64,000 nucleotides of DNA from Deltaproteobacteria bacterium (GTDB lineage: Bacteria > Desulfobacterota > GWC2-55-46): assembly GCA_016219015.1 (NCBI GenBank), contig JACRCL010000014.1, positions 1 through 64,000 of the forward strand, read 5' to 3'. The notes beneath the pieces are model-generated. The model was not told the DNA's origin. It was given only the letters and a program-made list of their open reading frames with translations, and did not search any database. The translations under genes and the position numbers were made by a program. Position 1 is the first letter of the stretch. The number at the start of each line of letters is the position of its first letter. Positions 1-9,200 of the stretch are shown one piece after another.

Positions 1-324
1 CTCTTGGGGCCTGAGGTTGGGCACAGGTTCATCTCCCCCGTATTACCCGGGCGTCCCAGGGTAACTTTTACCAAGTAGCGGCCTTGAAATCCACTGTCTA
101 TAATATACAAGGGTGGGTTAGCGGAGCGTAACCCAACTATTTTAACGCTACTACCGTGCCAGCCGGGTAGCTGCTGCATCACCCGCCAGTCCGGGCTACG
201 GGCGTGTTGCTTGCTTTTAACTTTTTTTTTGATATCCTATATAGGAAAACATCTTTAAGACCCACTCACATCCCCGCACCCCGTCCTGCGCACCTCGTTA
301 AACCAGTTCAAACCGGGCTGTCCG
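1..324. other. Gene-free left edge with small palindromes
   Basis: No convincing gene is seen here. Two plus-strand frames stay open from base 1 for only about 60-80 bases, so the tail of a gene cut by the window edge cannot be excluded. The sequence gggtgggttagcggagcgta at about 110-138 forms a 7-bp stem (tgggtta/taaccca), like widely scattered small palindromic repeats. TCCTATATAGGA at 235-246 is a perfect 12-bp palindrome about 80 bases before the first gene. It could be an operator, but nothing proves it. Confidence 0.4.
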
Positions 325-1725
325 ATGAGCAAAGTCCTTATAGTAGACGACGAAAGCGACATAAGGTATATCCTTTCGGAATTACTCAGAAAAAAGGGGT
401 TCTCCACGCTGGAGGCCTCTGACGGGCCTTCGGCAATAGCGGCCTTCAGGAAAGAGCGGCCCCACGCGGTACTCCTCGACCACAAGATGCCCGGCATGGA
501 CGGGTTCACGGTATTCCTTGAATTTAAAAAGATAGACCCGTCCGTCCCGGTGATATTCCTTACGGCTTACGGCGACATACCCTTCGCCGTGGAGGCGATA
601 AAGACCGGGGCGTATGATTTCATCACAAAGCCGCCGGATATCGACTCCCTCGCGCTCATATTAAAAAGGGGCATAGAGAAGTTCACCCTCGAACAGGAGG
701 TAAAGAGGCTCAATAACGCCGTAGGCGCGTCGGTCGAGGGGGTATTCGGAAAAAGCGGGTCGATTAAAAGGCTGATAGGGCAATTGACTCAAGTGGCGGT
801 GAGCGACTTTTCCATCATAATACAGGGCGAGACAGGCACCGGCAAATCGACAGTGGCCGAGATAATACACAACATGAGCAAGAGGGTGGGCGGGCCGTTC
901 ACGAGGGTCGATATAAGCGTGATACCGGAGACCCTCGTGGAAAGCGAGCTTTTCGGGTACGAAAGGGGCGCGTTCACGGGCGCGGACAGGAGCAAAAGGG
1001 GGTACTTCGACGTCACTAACAACGGCACGATATTCATCGACGAGCTTGAGAACATGTCCCCGAACGTCCAGAGCAAGCTCTTAAGCGCCGTGGAGCAGAA
1101 AAAGATATACCCGATGGGCGGTACAAAGCCCGTACCGGCCGATGTGAGGATAATCTCGGCCACGAATACGGACCTTTTGAAGTTGGTGAGGGAAAAGAGG
1201 TTCCGCGAAGACCTCTTCTTCCGTTTGAACGAGTTCGCCATAAACATACCGCCCTTGAGGGAGCGGGCAGAGGACATCTCATTCCTCGCCAGGAGGTTCT
1301 GCAAGGAGGCCTGCCTCGAGCTCAATAAAAAGACGATGGAGGTCTCGGATGAGGCCATAAAGGTCCTTGAGCGCTACGGCTGGCCGGGCAACGTCAGAGA
1401 GCTTAAGAACGCGGTGCGCCGGGCCGTCCTGCTTTCAGCCGACCGCGCGATACTCCCGGGGCATATAGAGTTCCTCACGGGGCGCAATAACGACTTCAAG
1501 GATATGCCGTTGCTGCCTTTGAAAGAGGCCGCGGCAATAGCCGTAAGGGACGCCGAGAGCGCGGCCATCAGGCACGCCCTGTCCCTTACGGGCGGGAATA
1601 AATCAAAGGCGGCCGTGATGCTCGACGTCGATTACAAGACCCTCCTTACAAAGATAAAGCAGTACTCGATAGCGGCCGTTGAAAAACAGCCCGAAGGTAT
1701 AACCCATGATGGACCTCCCGGATAG
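325..1725 (+). CDS. Sigma-54-dependent response regulator (NtrC family)
   Basis: A two-component transcription activator of 466 aa. The N-terminal receiver domain (about 3-118) has the acidic pair D8/D9, the phosphorylatable D52 in VLLDHKMPG, T80 and K102. The central AAA+ domain has Walker A GETGTGKS (168-175), the sigma-54 contact motif GAFTGA (215-220) and Walker B GTIFIDE (234-240). A Fis-type helix-turn-helix lies near 410-450. No kinase gene is visible, so its partner is either upstream of the window or encoded elsewhere. No clear Shine-Dalgarno precedes the ATG. The next gene has a perfect sigma-54 promoter and an inverted repeat at activator-binding distance, so that gene is the obvious target (inference). 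Confidence 0.93.
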   Translation: MSKVLIVDDESDIRYILSELLRKKGFSTLEASDGPSAIAAFRKERPHAVLLDHKMPGMDGFTVFLEFKKIDPSVPVIFLTAYGDIPFAVEAIKTGAYDFITKPPDIDSLALILKRGIEKFTLEQEVKRLNNAVGASVEGVFGKSGSIKRLIGQLTQVAVSDFSIIIQGETGTGKSTVAEIIHNMSKRVGGPFTRVDISVIPETLVESELFGYERGAFTGADRSKRGYFDVTNNGTIFIDELENMSPNVQSKLLSAVEQKKIYPMGGTKPVPADVRIISATNTDLLKLVREKRFREDLFFRLNEFAINIPPLRERAEDISFLARRFCKEACLELNKKTMEVSDEAIKVLERYGWPGNVRELKNAVRRAVLLSADRAILPGHIEFLTGRNNDFKDMPLLPLKEAAAIAVRDAESAAIRHALSLTGGNKSKAAVMLDVDYKTLLTKIKQYSIAAVEKQPEGITHDGPPG

Positions 1726-1858
1726 CGGGACGGATGAGCCCGGCAATTCGTAAGATTTAAAAATGCACGGGCCGTGCGAAAAGAAATCAACCTCCCTTAC
1801 GCTTCAAATCCCCCTTCAACAAGTCCTGACCGGCTTTTTCAACAGCCCCATGGAAGGT

Positions 1859-1897
1859 ATGTAACCGGCTCCACAGGCACTATGGAACGGATTACAT
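1859..1897. promoter_or_regulatory. Inverted repeat, putative sigma-54 activator binding site
   Basis: Two 14-base arms, ATGTAACCGGCTCC and GGAACGGATTACAT, match as inverted repeats at 11 of 14 positions with an 11-base spacer. The centre lies about 83 bp upstream of the -24 element, the usual distance for an enhancer bound by an NtrC-type activator. That the regulator at 325-1725 binds here is inferred from position and symmetry. Confidence 0.5.
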
Positions 1898-1936
1898 ATT
1901 TTGACCCTCCTTTAAACCTCGCAAAAAAGAAAATCA

Positions 1937-1952
1937 TGTGATATCAATCACT
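1937..1952. promoter_or_regulatory. CRP/FNR-type palindrome
   Basis: TGTGATATCAATCACT fits the CRP-class pattern TGTGA-N6-TCACA at all but the last base. It ends 7 bases before the sigma-54 -24 element. A CRP/FNR-family protein bound here would touch or exclude the sigma-54 holoenzyme, giving a second layer of control (inference). Confidence 0.45.
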
Positions 1953-1959
1953 TAATTTG

Positions 1960-1975
1960 TGGCACTGGTCTTGCT
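1960..1975 (+). promoter_or_regulatory. Sigma-54 (RpoN) -24/-12 promoter
   Basis: TGGCACTGGTCTTGCT matches the RpoN consensus TGGCAC-N5-TTGCW exactly, with the invariant GG and GC ten bases apart. It lies 76 bp upstream of the ATG of the secreted-protein gene. Transcription should start near 1986. Confidence 0.85.
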
Positions 1976-2051
1976 ATATATTCCTGTCGGAAGGGATCGA
2001 AGGTTTTTCTAAAGTTCCGGCTCAACCGTCCGATACAAGGAGGTATTAAAC

Positions 2052-3083
2052 ATGAAAAGACTCTCGCTGATAATCGAAGCCCTTTTCGTTATCGTTGCCC
2101 TCGCCTCATCCGCCTACGCGGAGGATGGCTTGAGGCAGAGACTGATCGAATCCAGCCATATAAACACACTCTACTCGATAGACGACTTCAATACTCTCGC
2201 CTCCGGCGACATGGCGATGATAGCCGGGGAGCTTATGAAGGCGTGCAAGGACACCGGGAGCGTCGCCGAGAAGGCCGAAGACAATTCGATAAAATGCCGC
2301 GGCTACTTCGAGGCGGCCGAGGTAAAACAGGACGGCAACTCCCTGGGGCTTTTCGCCATAAGGACCATTGCCCCCCAGCCCTTCGTTTACAAGACCCCGG
2401 CCCTGCCGTCCTTCAGCGAGATAAGGTTGCCGAAGACGGGCAGGCTCGCGGGCAAATACTCGAACCTGGACATGTACGAGTACATGTCGGCGCTCTGCAA
2501 AAAGAATAACGGCTCACCCGAGATAGTCATAACAAAGAGGTACGGCAAATACCTGAGGCTTACACATGTAAGCACGGCCGAGGGCTCAAGCTACATTATC
2601 TCAAACGGCAAGGAAAAGGACCCGTGGTTTTTCGCCTGCAACGGCAGCCGCAGGTTCGTCGTGGAGAAGGACTACCAGTACAAGCCTGACGAGGACAACC
2701 TGTACTTCCGCCTGAACCGCGGGCTAGAGGGCATTGACTTCGTAAAATCCGACGACTCTGAGGCCGTAGCGCTCCTGAACCTGCGCGGGATGGAGCCCGC
2801 CATGGACGAAGCCGGGCGGACGGACTTCGTGGAGGAGATGGCATGGGAGGTCGCCAACATGCAGATGAACTTCGTGAAGACCTACGCGGGCGAGAGGTTC
2901 AGCGGGCAGTTCTACGGGAGCAAGGCCGAGTGCGGGTACGTGATAATCAAGCAGAGCCAGCCCGAGGAGAAGCAAACCGTAGAGACAGCCTACAACTACC
3001 GGGTCTGCAACAACAGGGTCGCAAGCCTCGATGGCAGGGGCATAAAAGCGGACATGAAAGAGGTCTACGCGAGCGCAAGGTAA
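2052..3083 (+). CDS. Secreted protein of unknown function, RpoN-regulated
   Basis: I do not recognise this 343-aa protein. Residues 1-23 form a Sec signal peptide (basic MKR, hydrophobic core, cleavage after AYA), so the product is exported to the periplasm or beyond. The mature part has six cysteines (about residues 65, 82, 149, 196, 294, 319), an even number compatible with three disulfides. It has no transmembrane segment and no heme motif. The start is supported by AAGGAGG placed 7-8 bases before the ATG. The gene is monocistronic: a sigma-54 promoter lies in front and two stem-loops follow. Expression is probably controlled by the adjacent response regulator. Confidence 0.8.
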   Translation: MKRLSLIIEALFVIVALASSAYAEDGLRQRLIESSHINTLYSIDDFNTLASGDMAMIAGELMKACKDTGSVAEKAEDNSIKCRGYFEAAEVKQDGNSLGLFAIRTIAPQPFVYKTPALPSFSEIRLPKTGRLAGKYSNLDMYEYMSALCKKNNGSPEIVITKRYGKYLRLTHVSTAEGSSYIISNGKEKDPWFFACNGSRRFVVEKDYQYKPDEDNLYFRLNRGLEGIDFVKSDDSEAVALLNLRGMEPAMDEAGRTDFVEEMAWEVANMQMNFVKTYAGERFSGQFYGSKAECGYVIIKQSQPEEKQTVETAYNYRVCNNRVASLDGRGIKADMKEVYASAR

Positions 3084-3100
3084 AAAAGGACAGCGGGAAA

Positions 3101-3134
3101 GAAAGAGGGGGGCCTTTTCCGGCCCGCCTCTTTC
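3101..3134 (+). terminator. Stem-loop after the secreted-protein gene
   Basis: gaaagagg-g-gggcc pairs with ggccc-g-cctctttc: 13 bp with one mismatch around a ttttcc loop. There is no strong T-run, so it may be an mRNA-stabilising hairpin rather than a terminator. A second 8-bp hairpin, ccctgcgg/ccgcaggg, follows at 3156-3177. Confidence 0.45.
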
Positions 3135-3212
3135 ACTTTCAACAGGCATAGCGCCCCCTGCGGAAGAAACCGCAGGGTAGCGAGCGATTAAAAAGTTAAA
3201 ACCCCTTACTTG

Positions 3213-3245
3213 AAATCTCCGAGCAAGCCGCGGAGATTTTTTATT
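3213..3245 (+). terminator. Intrinsic terminator
   Basis: aaatctccg (3213-3221) pairs perfectly with cggagattt (3231-3239) and runs into ttttttatttt. It ends the transcript of the secreted-protein gene just before the convergent SEC-C gene. Confidence 0.75.
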
Positions 3246-3246
3246 T

Positions 3247-3966
3247 TCATCTCCCGTGGCATTTCTTGTATTTGTTGCCGCTCCCGCAATAGCAGGGGTC
3301 GTTACGGCCTGGCTCCGTGGCCTTGGTCCGGGGGGCGGGAGAGGCAAGGTTCTTCGAGCAGTAGTCCTTAAGCTGCGCTATGACTTTATCCGCCGCCTCC
3401 CCTATGGTATCCACCCCGTTGGCGAAATGCCTCCGGCAGGTGTCCTTTTCAAGCTCGATAGCCCTCATTACCCTCGTGCCGTCGGGGTCTTCCTTTGCGG
3501 CGTCTATTATCCGGCAGTAGCCCTTCTCCCCTGCCCGCGCCTCGAGCACCCCGAGGTAGCCGCAGTGCGGCGGCCTTACCTCCGCGTTTAAAAGCGCCGG
3601 GTGTATCGAGCAGGACTTGTCAGGTGACAGGAAGAGGCAGCGGAACGCGTACATCGCGAGGATGTTGATGGCCAGTGTCGTCCCGTTCGCCTTTATCTCC
3701 TTTATAGAAACGTTATACTTCTCCGGGGGGCCGAACAGCGGCCTCGGAGGCTCCTCGCCCGTGACATAGGCCCTTGATATCCTCTCCTCCCTCGCCTTTA
3801 TACCCCTTATTATCTCGTCCCTGAAACCCTTTATATCCGACAGCCCGCCCTCTTTTACGACCGTATACGATATGATGCCCCACCACGGGTCGCAGCACAT
3901 GCCCTTGCAAAGGGAGACGCAGACGTCCGAAAAAAACGACCTATTCTCTTCCATGCTAATTCCCAT
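3247..3966 (-). CDS. YkgJ-like cysteine-cluster protein with C-terminal SEC-C zinc motif
   Basis: This 239-aa protein has metal-binding motifs at both ends. Near the N-terminus it carries Cx3Cx3CC (C16, C20, C24, C25). About 90 residues later comes a CLFLSPDKSC / RPPHC pattern, like the YkgJ (UPF0153) zinc/iron-chelating cluster. The last 20 residues, GRNDPCYCGSGNKYKKCHG, are a SEC-C motif as found in SecA tails and YchJ. The function is unknown; SEC-C motifs bind zinc and often contact ribosomes or SecB. A second ATG twelve bases in (MEENRS) is an alternative start, and neither has a convincing Shine-Dalgarno. Confidence 0.75.
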   Translation of the reverse strand: MGISMEENRSFFSDVCVSLCKGMCCDPWWGIISYTVVKEGGLSDIKGFRDEIIRGIKAREERISRAYVTGEEPPRPLFGPPEKYNVSIKEIKANGTTLAINILAMYAFRCLFLSPDKSCSIHPALLNAEVRPPHCGYLGVLEARAGEKGYCRIIDAAKEDPDGTRVMRAIELEKDTCRRHFANGVDTIGEAADKVIAQLKDYCSKNLASPAPRTKATEPGRNDPCYCGSGNKYKKCHGR

Positions 3967-4078
3967 CCACTTATAATAATCTTGCGGTGCGATAATAAAT
4001 TATAACTTTTTTCTCCTGCCACAGTCCATTTTTTTATGGAAATTTGACTGCGGGGCGCCCATGTGCTACCTATCTATC

Positions 4079-5728
4079 ATGAAAACAGACCTGGAGATTG
4101 CCGCCTCCGCGCGCCTCAGGCCCATCACTGAGGTAGCTGGAGCTCTCGATATCCCCACTGGACATCTAATCCCCTTCGGAAGACACTTCGCCAAGATAGA
4201 CGCCGGTTATTTCAAGGAGGTCGGGCAAAAGCCCTCCGGCAGGCTCATCCTCGTAACCGCCATGTCGCCCACGCCGGAGGGCGAGGGCAAGACCACGCTT
4301 ACCATAGGGCTGGCCCAGGCGCTTAAACTGCTAAACAAAAGGGTGTCGGCCTGCATTAGGCAGCCGTCACTCGGCCCGTTCTTCGGGGCTAAGGGCGGGG
4401 CCACGGGAGGGGGCTACTCCCAGGTGCTTCCGCCAGAGGAGATATCGATACACTTTACAGGCGACGACCACGCCGTGACCGCGGCCCATAACCTCATCTC
4501 TTCGATGATGGACAACTCCATCCATTACGGGAACCCCCTTAACATAAACGCCCAAAGGATACTCTGGCCGAGGATAACCGAGGTGAACGACAGGGCTTTA
4601 AGGACAATAAAGGTCAACGCCGGGCTTACGAGCGAGAGGGGCGACCAATTCCATATCTCGGCCGCCTCGGAGCTGATGTCGGTCCTCTGCCTGAGCCTCG
4701 ACATAAAGGAGCTTAGGTCGAGGGCCGGGGAGATAATAGTGGCCTTTGACGCAAAAGGCGCCCCTGTAAAGGTTGCGGACCTTAAAGCGCACGGGTCCGC
4801 GGCCGCGCTCCTTAAAAACGCCATCAACCCCAACCTCGTCCAATCTATCGAGGGCGTCCCAGTCTTTGTCCACGGAGGGCCTTTCGGCAACATCTCAATA
4901 GGCTGCAACAGCCTCTTATCCACGGCCATGGCATTGAAATCATCCGACTATGTCTTTACCGAGGCCGGGTTCGCAACCGAGCTGGGCGCCGAGAAGTTCT
5001 TCGACATAAAATGCCGCGCCGGGGGGCTTAACCCTTCATGCGTTGTGATAGTGGCGACGCTTCGGTCGCTCCGCTTCCACGGGGGCTCGAAGGACTATAA
5101 AGCCGGTGACGCCAGGGCCGCGCTAAGGGGGATAGACAACCTAAAGAAACATATCGAGAACATAACAAAGTTCAATCTCCCTTCGCTCGTCGCACTGAAC
5201 CGCTACATCGATGACGACCCTCATGAGATGGATGAGGTTATGAAGGCCCTCCGGTCAGAAGGCATCAACGCCGTCACGGCGGATGTGAGGGAGCTGGGCG
5301 GAAGGGGCGGGCTTGAAGCCGGGGAGGAGATAGTCAGGCTATGCGAAAGAGAAAACGGCTTGAAATACCTCTACGATAACGGCTCGTCTATAGAAGAAAA
5401 GGTCAGTACCATCGCAAGGGAGATGTACGGCGCTGAAGACGCCGTATTTACCGAAGAGGCGAAGGACGAGGCCGCTGAATTGAAGCGTCTCGGCTACGGT
5501 GCCCTTCCGGTCTGTGTCGCAAAGACGCCGAAGTCCCTATCTGATGACCCGGCCCTGATCGGCAGGCCGAAGGGGTTCAGCATAACGGTCCGCAGGGTCC
5601 GTCCGGCGGCGGGCGCGGGCTTTATAATAGCCGAGTGCGGGAATATCCTTCTCATGCCGGGGCTGCCGAAACACCCGAGGGCCGAGTCTATCGACATAGA
5701 CGATAACGGGAGGATAAGGGGGATATAA
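4079..5728 (+). CDS. fhs: Formate--tetrahydrofolate ligase
   Basis: ATP-dependent synthesis of 10-formyl-THF from formate and THF in the cytoplasm. It feeds one-carbon metabolism and, where present, the methyl branch of the Wood-Ljungdahl pathway. The ATP loop TPEGEGKTT is at 65-73, followed by the family signature FGAKGGATGGGYSQ. The length of 549 aa is normal. The track start (4061) adds MCYLSI; ATG 4079 (MKTDLEIA) matches how the family begins. No other Wood-Ljungdahl gene is in the window, so an acetogenic role cannot be claimed. A TTGACT box at 4044-4049 lies upstream, but the -10 region is poor and no Shine-Dalgarno is seen. Confidence 0.95.
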   Translation: MKTDLEIAASARLRPITEVAGALDIPTGHLIPFGRHFAKIDAGYFKEVGQKPSGRLILVTAMSPTPEGEGKTTLTIGLAQALKLLNKRVSACIRQPSLGPFFGAKGGATGGGYSQVLPPEEISIHFTGDDHAVTAAHNLISSMMDNSIHYGNPLNINAQRILWPRITEVNDRALRTIKVNAGLTSERGDQFHISAASELMSVLCLSLDIKELRSRAGEIIVAFDAKGAPVKVADLKAHGSAAALLKNAINPNLVQSIEGVPVFVHGGPFGNISIGCNSLLSTAMALKSSDYVFTEAGFATELGAEKFFDIKCRAGGLNPSCVVIVATLRSLRFHGGSKDYKAGDARAALRGIDNLKKHIENITKFNLPSLVALNRYIDDDPHEMDEVMKALRSEGINAVTADVRELGGRGGLEAGEEIVRLCERENGLKYLYDNGSSIEEKVSTIAREMYGAEDAVFTEEAKDEAAELKRLGYGALPVCVAKTPKSLSDDPALIGRPKGFSITVRRVRPAAGAGFIIAECGNILLMPGLPKHPRAESIDIDDNGRIRGI

Positions 5729-6230
5729 GGGGGGATTGGTGTTTTTTTGAAGTGGAAGTAAAACGTCGAGTTCTATGCGGGTTCAGGTTTGTAACCTGAA
5801 CCCTAAAATTCATATACCAAGAAAGATTATTTTTTAGCCAAGGATTCTTTGCGCATTGCCATGCGCTTCGGGCATAGGGGCTCGCTCCCTACATCCTCCT
5901 GCCGCGGGCGAGCCCGCCGAACCTTCCTAAGAAATACGCCTTCTGCCCCGCTCGCCCGCCCAGCCCCCATCCCTACGGTCGCTACGCCCTATGCCCTGTG
6001 GGTTTTTGAAAAGAAAAAACATTGGTTAGGCGCGCTCTAGCGCGCAAGGGTTTTACATATCGGATTGTTTTCGTTCACCTTTTCCAATAACCCCTCCCCC
6101 TCTTCCCTGTGCCTTTCCTCACAGCCCCAAAAGCGCCTTCAAGGTTAGACTTCTTAATTGAGCTATACTTTAAACACCATTCCTTTTATAATTTTCTAAA
6201 AGCCTCTCACCAACAGAAACCCGGTCAACA
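5729..6230. repeat. 502-bp gap filled with palindromic DNA
   Basis: There is no credible gene. gggttcaggtt/aacctgaaccc (5779-5803) is an 11-bp perfect stem with a 3-base loop. GGGCATAGGG (5870-5879) and CCCTATGCCC (5987-5996) form a wide inverted repeat whose interior is itself rich in gcgggcgagcccgcc-type palindromes. gcgcgctctagcgcgc is at 6030-6045. A perfect -10 TATAAT occurs near 6187 without a matching -35. The 63-aa ORF at 5849-6040 reads through the palindrome and looks spurious. Confidence 0.55.
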
Positions 6231-9200
6231 ATGGCGCTCGGCAGATACAAAGACCTCCTCAAGTCGTTAGGCTTCCAGTCCTTCCTGTGGACGCAGTTCC
6301 TCGGCGCGTTCAACGACAACCTCTTTAAGATAGTCCTTTCCATGGTCGCCGTGAACATGGAGGCCGGCTCCATGGGCGACGGAGGCCATGTATCCCTCGT
6401 CGGCGCGATATTCATACTCCCGTTCTTCCTCTTCTCGGGCTACGCGGGCTACTTCGCGGACGTCTACAACAAAAGGACCGTCCTCATAGCGGCGAAGTTC
6501 TTCGAGATCATAGCGGTAACGACAGGCCTGTTCGCCTTCCTCTTCGGCAGGTTCGAGGTCATGCTCTTCACGCTCTTCCTCATGGCCCTCCACTCCACGT
6601 TCTTCGGCCCCGCCAAATACGGCATAGTCCCGGAGATGCTCCCGGACAGGGAGCTTTCGAGGGCCAACGGGCTCCTTGAGATGAGCACCTTCCTCGCCAT
6701 AATCCTCGGCACGTCCGCCGGGGCGATAATGTTCTCGGCGTGGAAGTCCGACCTCGGCATAATCGGCGTATTCCTCATAGTGATATCCGTAATCGGGACG
6801 GGTCTGAGCTTCGGCATAGGGCGGGTCGAGAAATCCGGCGCTGAAAAGGCCTTCAGGTTCAACCCGTTCTCCGAGATAGCCGGAGGCCTTAGGACGCTGC
6901 TCCGGGAAAGGCTCCTCCTTTTCACGGTATTGGGCATAACGTACTTCTGGTTCCTGGGCGCGCTCCTTCAGATGGACATACTCCTTCTCGGGAAAGAGAC
7001 CCTCGGGCTTAACGACTTCTGGACCGGGATACTCATAACCTTCCTGGCCGTGGGCATAGGAGCGGGCTCGATAACGGCCGGGAGGCTCTCGGGCGACAAG
7101 ATCGAGCCGGGGCTGGTGCCGCTCGGCTCCATAGGCATGGGCGTATTTTCGGTCCTCCTTGCCATGTCGCCGGACTACCCGCGCGCGTGCGCCTCCCTCG
7201 TCATGCTCGGGTTCTCTGGAGGGCTATTCATAGTGCCCCTGAACGCGCTTCTCCAGCAGAAGAGCCCTCCGACCGAAAAGGGCCGCGTAATAGCGACAAA
7301 CAACTTCGTAAACACGGCGGGGATACTCCTGGCCTCGTTCGCGCTCTGGGCCCTCAAGGACAGGGCCGGGGTATCTCCCGACAGGATAATACTCTGGTTC
7401 GGGCTTCTGACCTTCCTCTGCACCGTTGTAATGATGAGGTCGCTGCCGGACTTCCTCGTGAGGTTCGTCCTGTGGATGCTCACCCACACGCTCTACAGGA
7501 TAAGGATAGCGGGACAGGAGAACGTGCCCTTCAAAGGGCCGGCCCTGCTGGTCTCCAACCATGTCTCGTATGTTGACGGCTTCCTGATAGGCGCCTGCGT
7601 CCAGCGGTTCATCCGCTTCATGGTCTACGAATACTTCTACGGCCTCAAGGGGACGGGGTGGCTGCTGAAGCTCATGAAGGCCATACCCGTTGCGGACGGG
7701 AACAGCAGGGACATTGTAAAGTCGATCCGGAAGGCCCGCGAGGAGTTGAAAGCCGGCCACGTCGTCTGCATCTTCGCCGAGGGGGCCATCACGAGGACGG
7801 GCAATACCCTCCCGTTCAAGAAAGGCTTTGAAAGGATCGTCGAGGGGCTTGACGTCCCTGTCGTCCCGGTCCACCTTGACAGGGTCTGGGGCTCGGTCTT
7901 CAGCTTCAAAGGGGGCAGGTTCTTCTGGAAGTGGCCCGGCGCCTTCCCGCGCCCTGTCACCGTATCTTTCGGCGCACCCATGAAGTCCACGGCAACCGCG
8001 CAGGAGGTGAGGCAGGCCGTGACCGAGCTTGGGAGCGTCGCCTTCGACCACAGGACGCCGCAGACCGACATGCTCCACCTGAGGTTCATAAAGACGGCCA
8101 AGAGGCGCTGGCGGGACTTCTGCATGGCCGATTCCACAGGCAGGTCCCTTTCATGGGGAAGAGCGCTCGTCGGCAGCTTACTTCTCTCGAAATGGCTCTT
8201 GAGGAACAGGCCCGGGGAGTCCAATATCGCGATATTGCTGCCTTCGACAGTTGCCGGGGCGCTTTCGAACATCGCCTGCCTTATGGCCGGCAAGACCCCC
8301 GTAAACCTCAACTTCACCGCCGGGAAAGAGGCCATGGACTCGGCGATCTCCCAGTGCGGGATAAAGACCGTCCTTACCTCGCGAGCGTTCCTTTCAAAGA
8401 CCGGCCTCGAAGAGGCCGGCTCCATGATATTCCTCGAAGAAATAATGGCCGTGGTAAGTCCTGTCGATAAGGCCCTTGGGGCCATCTCTGCTTTCGTACT
8501 CCCCCACTGGGCCATAAGGCACCTCTTGTGTCTCAAGAGAAGCGACCATAACGAGCTTGCGGCCATAATCTTTACCACAGGCTCGACAGGGGTGCCCAAA
8601 GGGGTGATGCTCACCCACCGTAACATCATCTCCAATATCGAGGGGTTCTCGGAGGTCTTTACACTATCAAAGGGTGATACCGTTTTGGGGGCGCTGCCGT
8701 TCTTCCATTCCTTCGGCTTTACGGGCACGATCTGGTTCCCGCTTATTTGCGGTTTTTCCGCGGTCTACCACCCCAACCCTCTCGACGCGAAGTCAATAGG
8801 CGAGCTGGCGCGCAGATACAAGGCCACCATCCTCATCGGGACGCCGACTTTCTATTCGTCTTACTTGAAGAAGTGCGCCCCGGAGGACTTCAAGACCGTC
8901 AGGTACGCCATAGCCGGCGCCGAGAAGCTGAGGGAGAATATCTCGAAGGAGTTCAGGGATAGGTTCGGGATAGAGCTGCTCGAAGGTTACGGCTGCACCG
9001 AGCTCTCCCCGGTCATTTCGGTCAACTTCCCGGATATCGAATACGGGGGCTTAAAGCAGAAGGGCTTCTTCCCGGGCACCGTCGGCCACCCGATACCCGG
9101 CGTATGCGCCAGGGTAGTGGACCCGGAGACAGGCTCCCAGACCGCCCCGGGCAAAGACGGGCTCCTCCTCGTAAAGGGGCCTAACCTCATGAAGGGGTAC

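Larger units (their letters stand above)
1726..2051 (+). promoter_or_regulatory. 326-bp control region of the secreted-protein gene
   Basis: This gap holds the regulatory sites listed separately (inverted repeat, CRP/FNR-like site, sigma-54 promoter). It also carries GCACGGGCCGTGC, a short perfect palindrome just after the regulator stop codon, and the sequence ggctttttcaacagcccc near 1832. The latter resembles an end of the palindromic repeat family found behind dnaA. Confidence 0.5.

Noticed and set aside
5849-6040. 63-aa ORF in the fhs-LplT gap
   Set aside because: It reads through a large inverted repeat and has biased, low-complexity composition and no ribosome-binding site.
7224-8728. 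284-aa and 363-aa minus-strand ORFs inside the LplT-PlsC-Aas gene
   Set aside because: They lie wholly opposite conserved catalytic motifs of the sense protein and have no family features.
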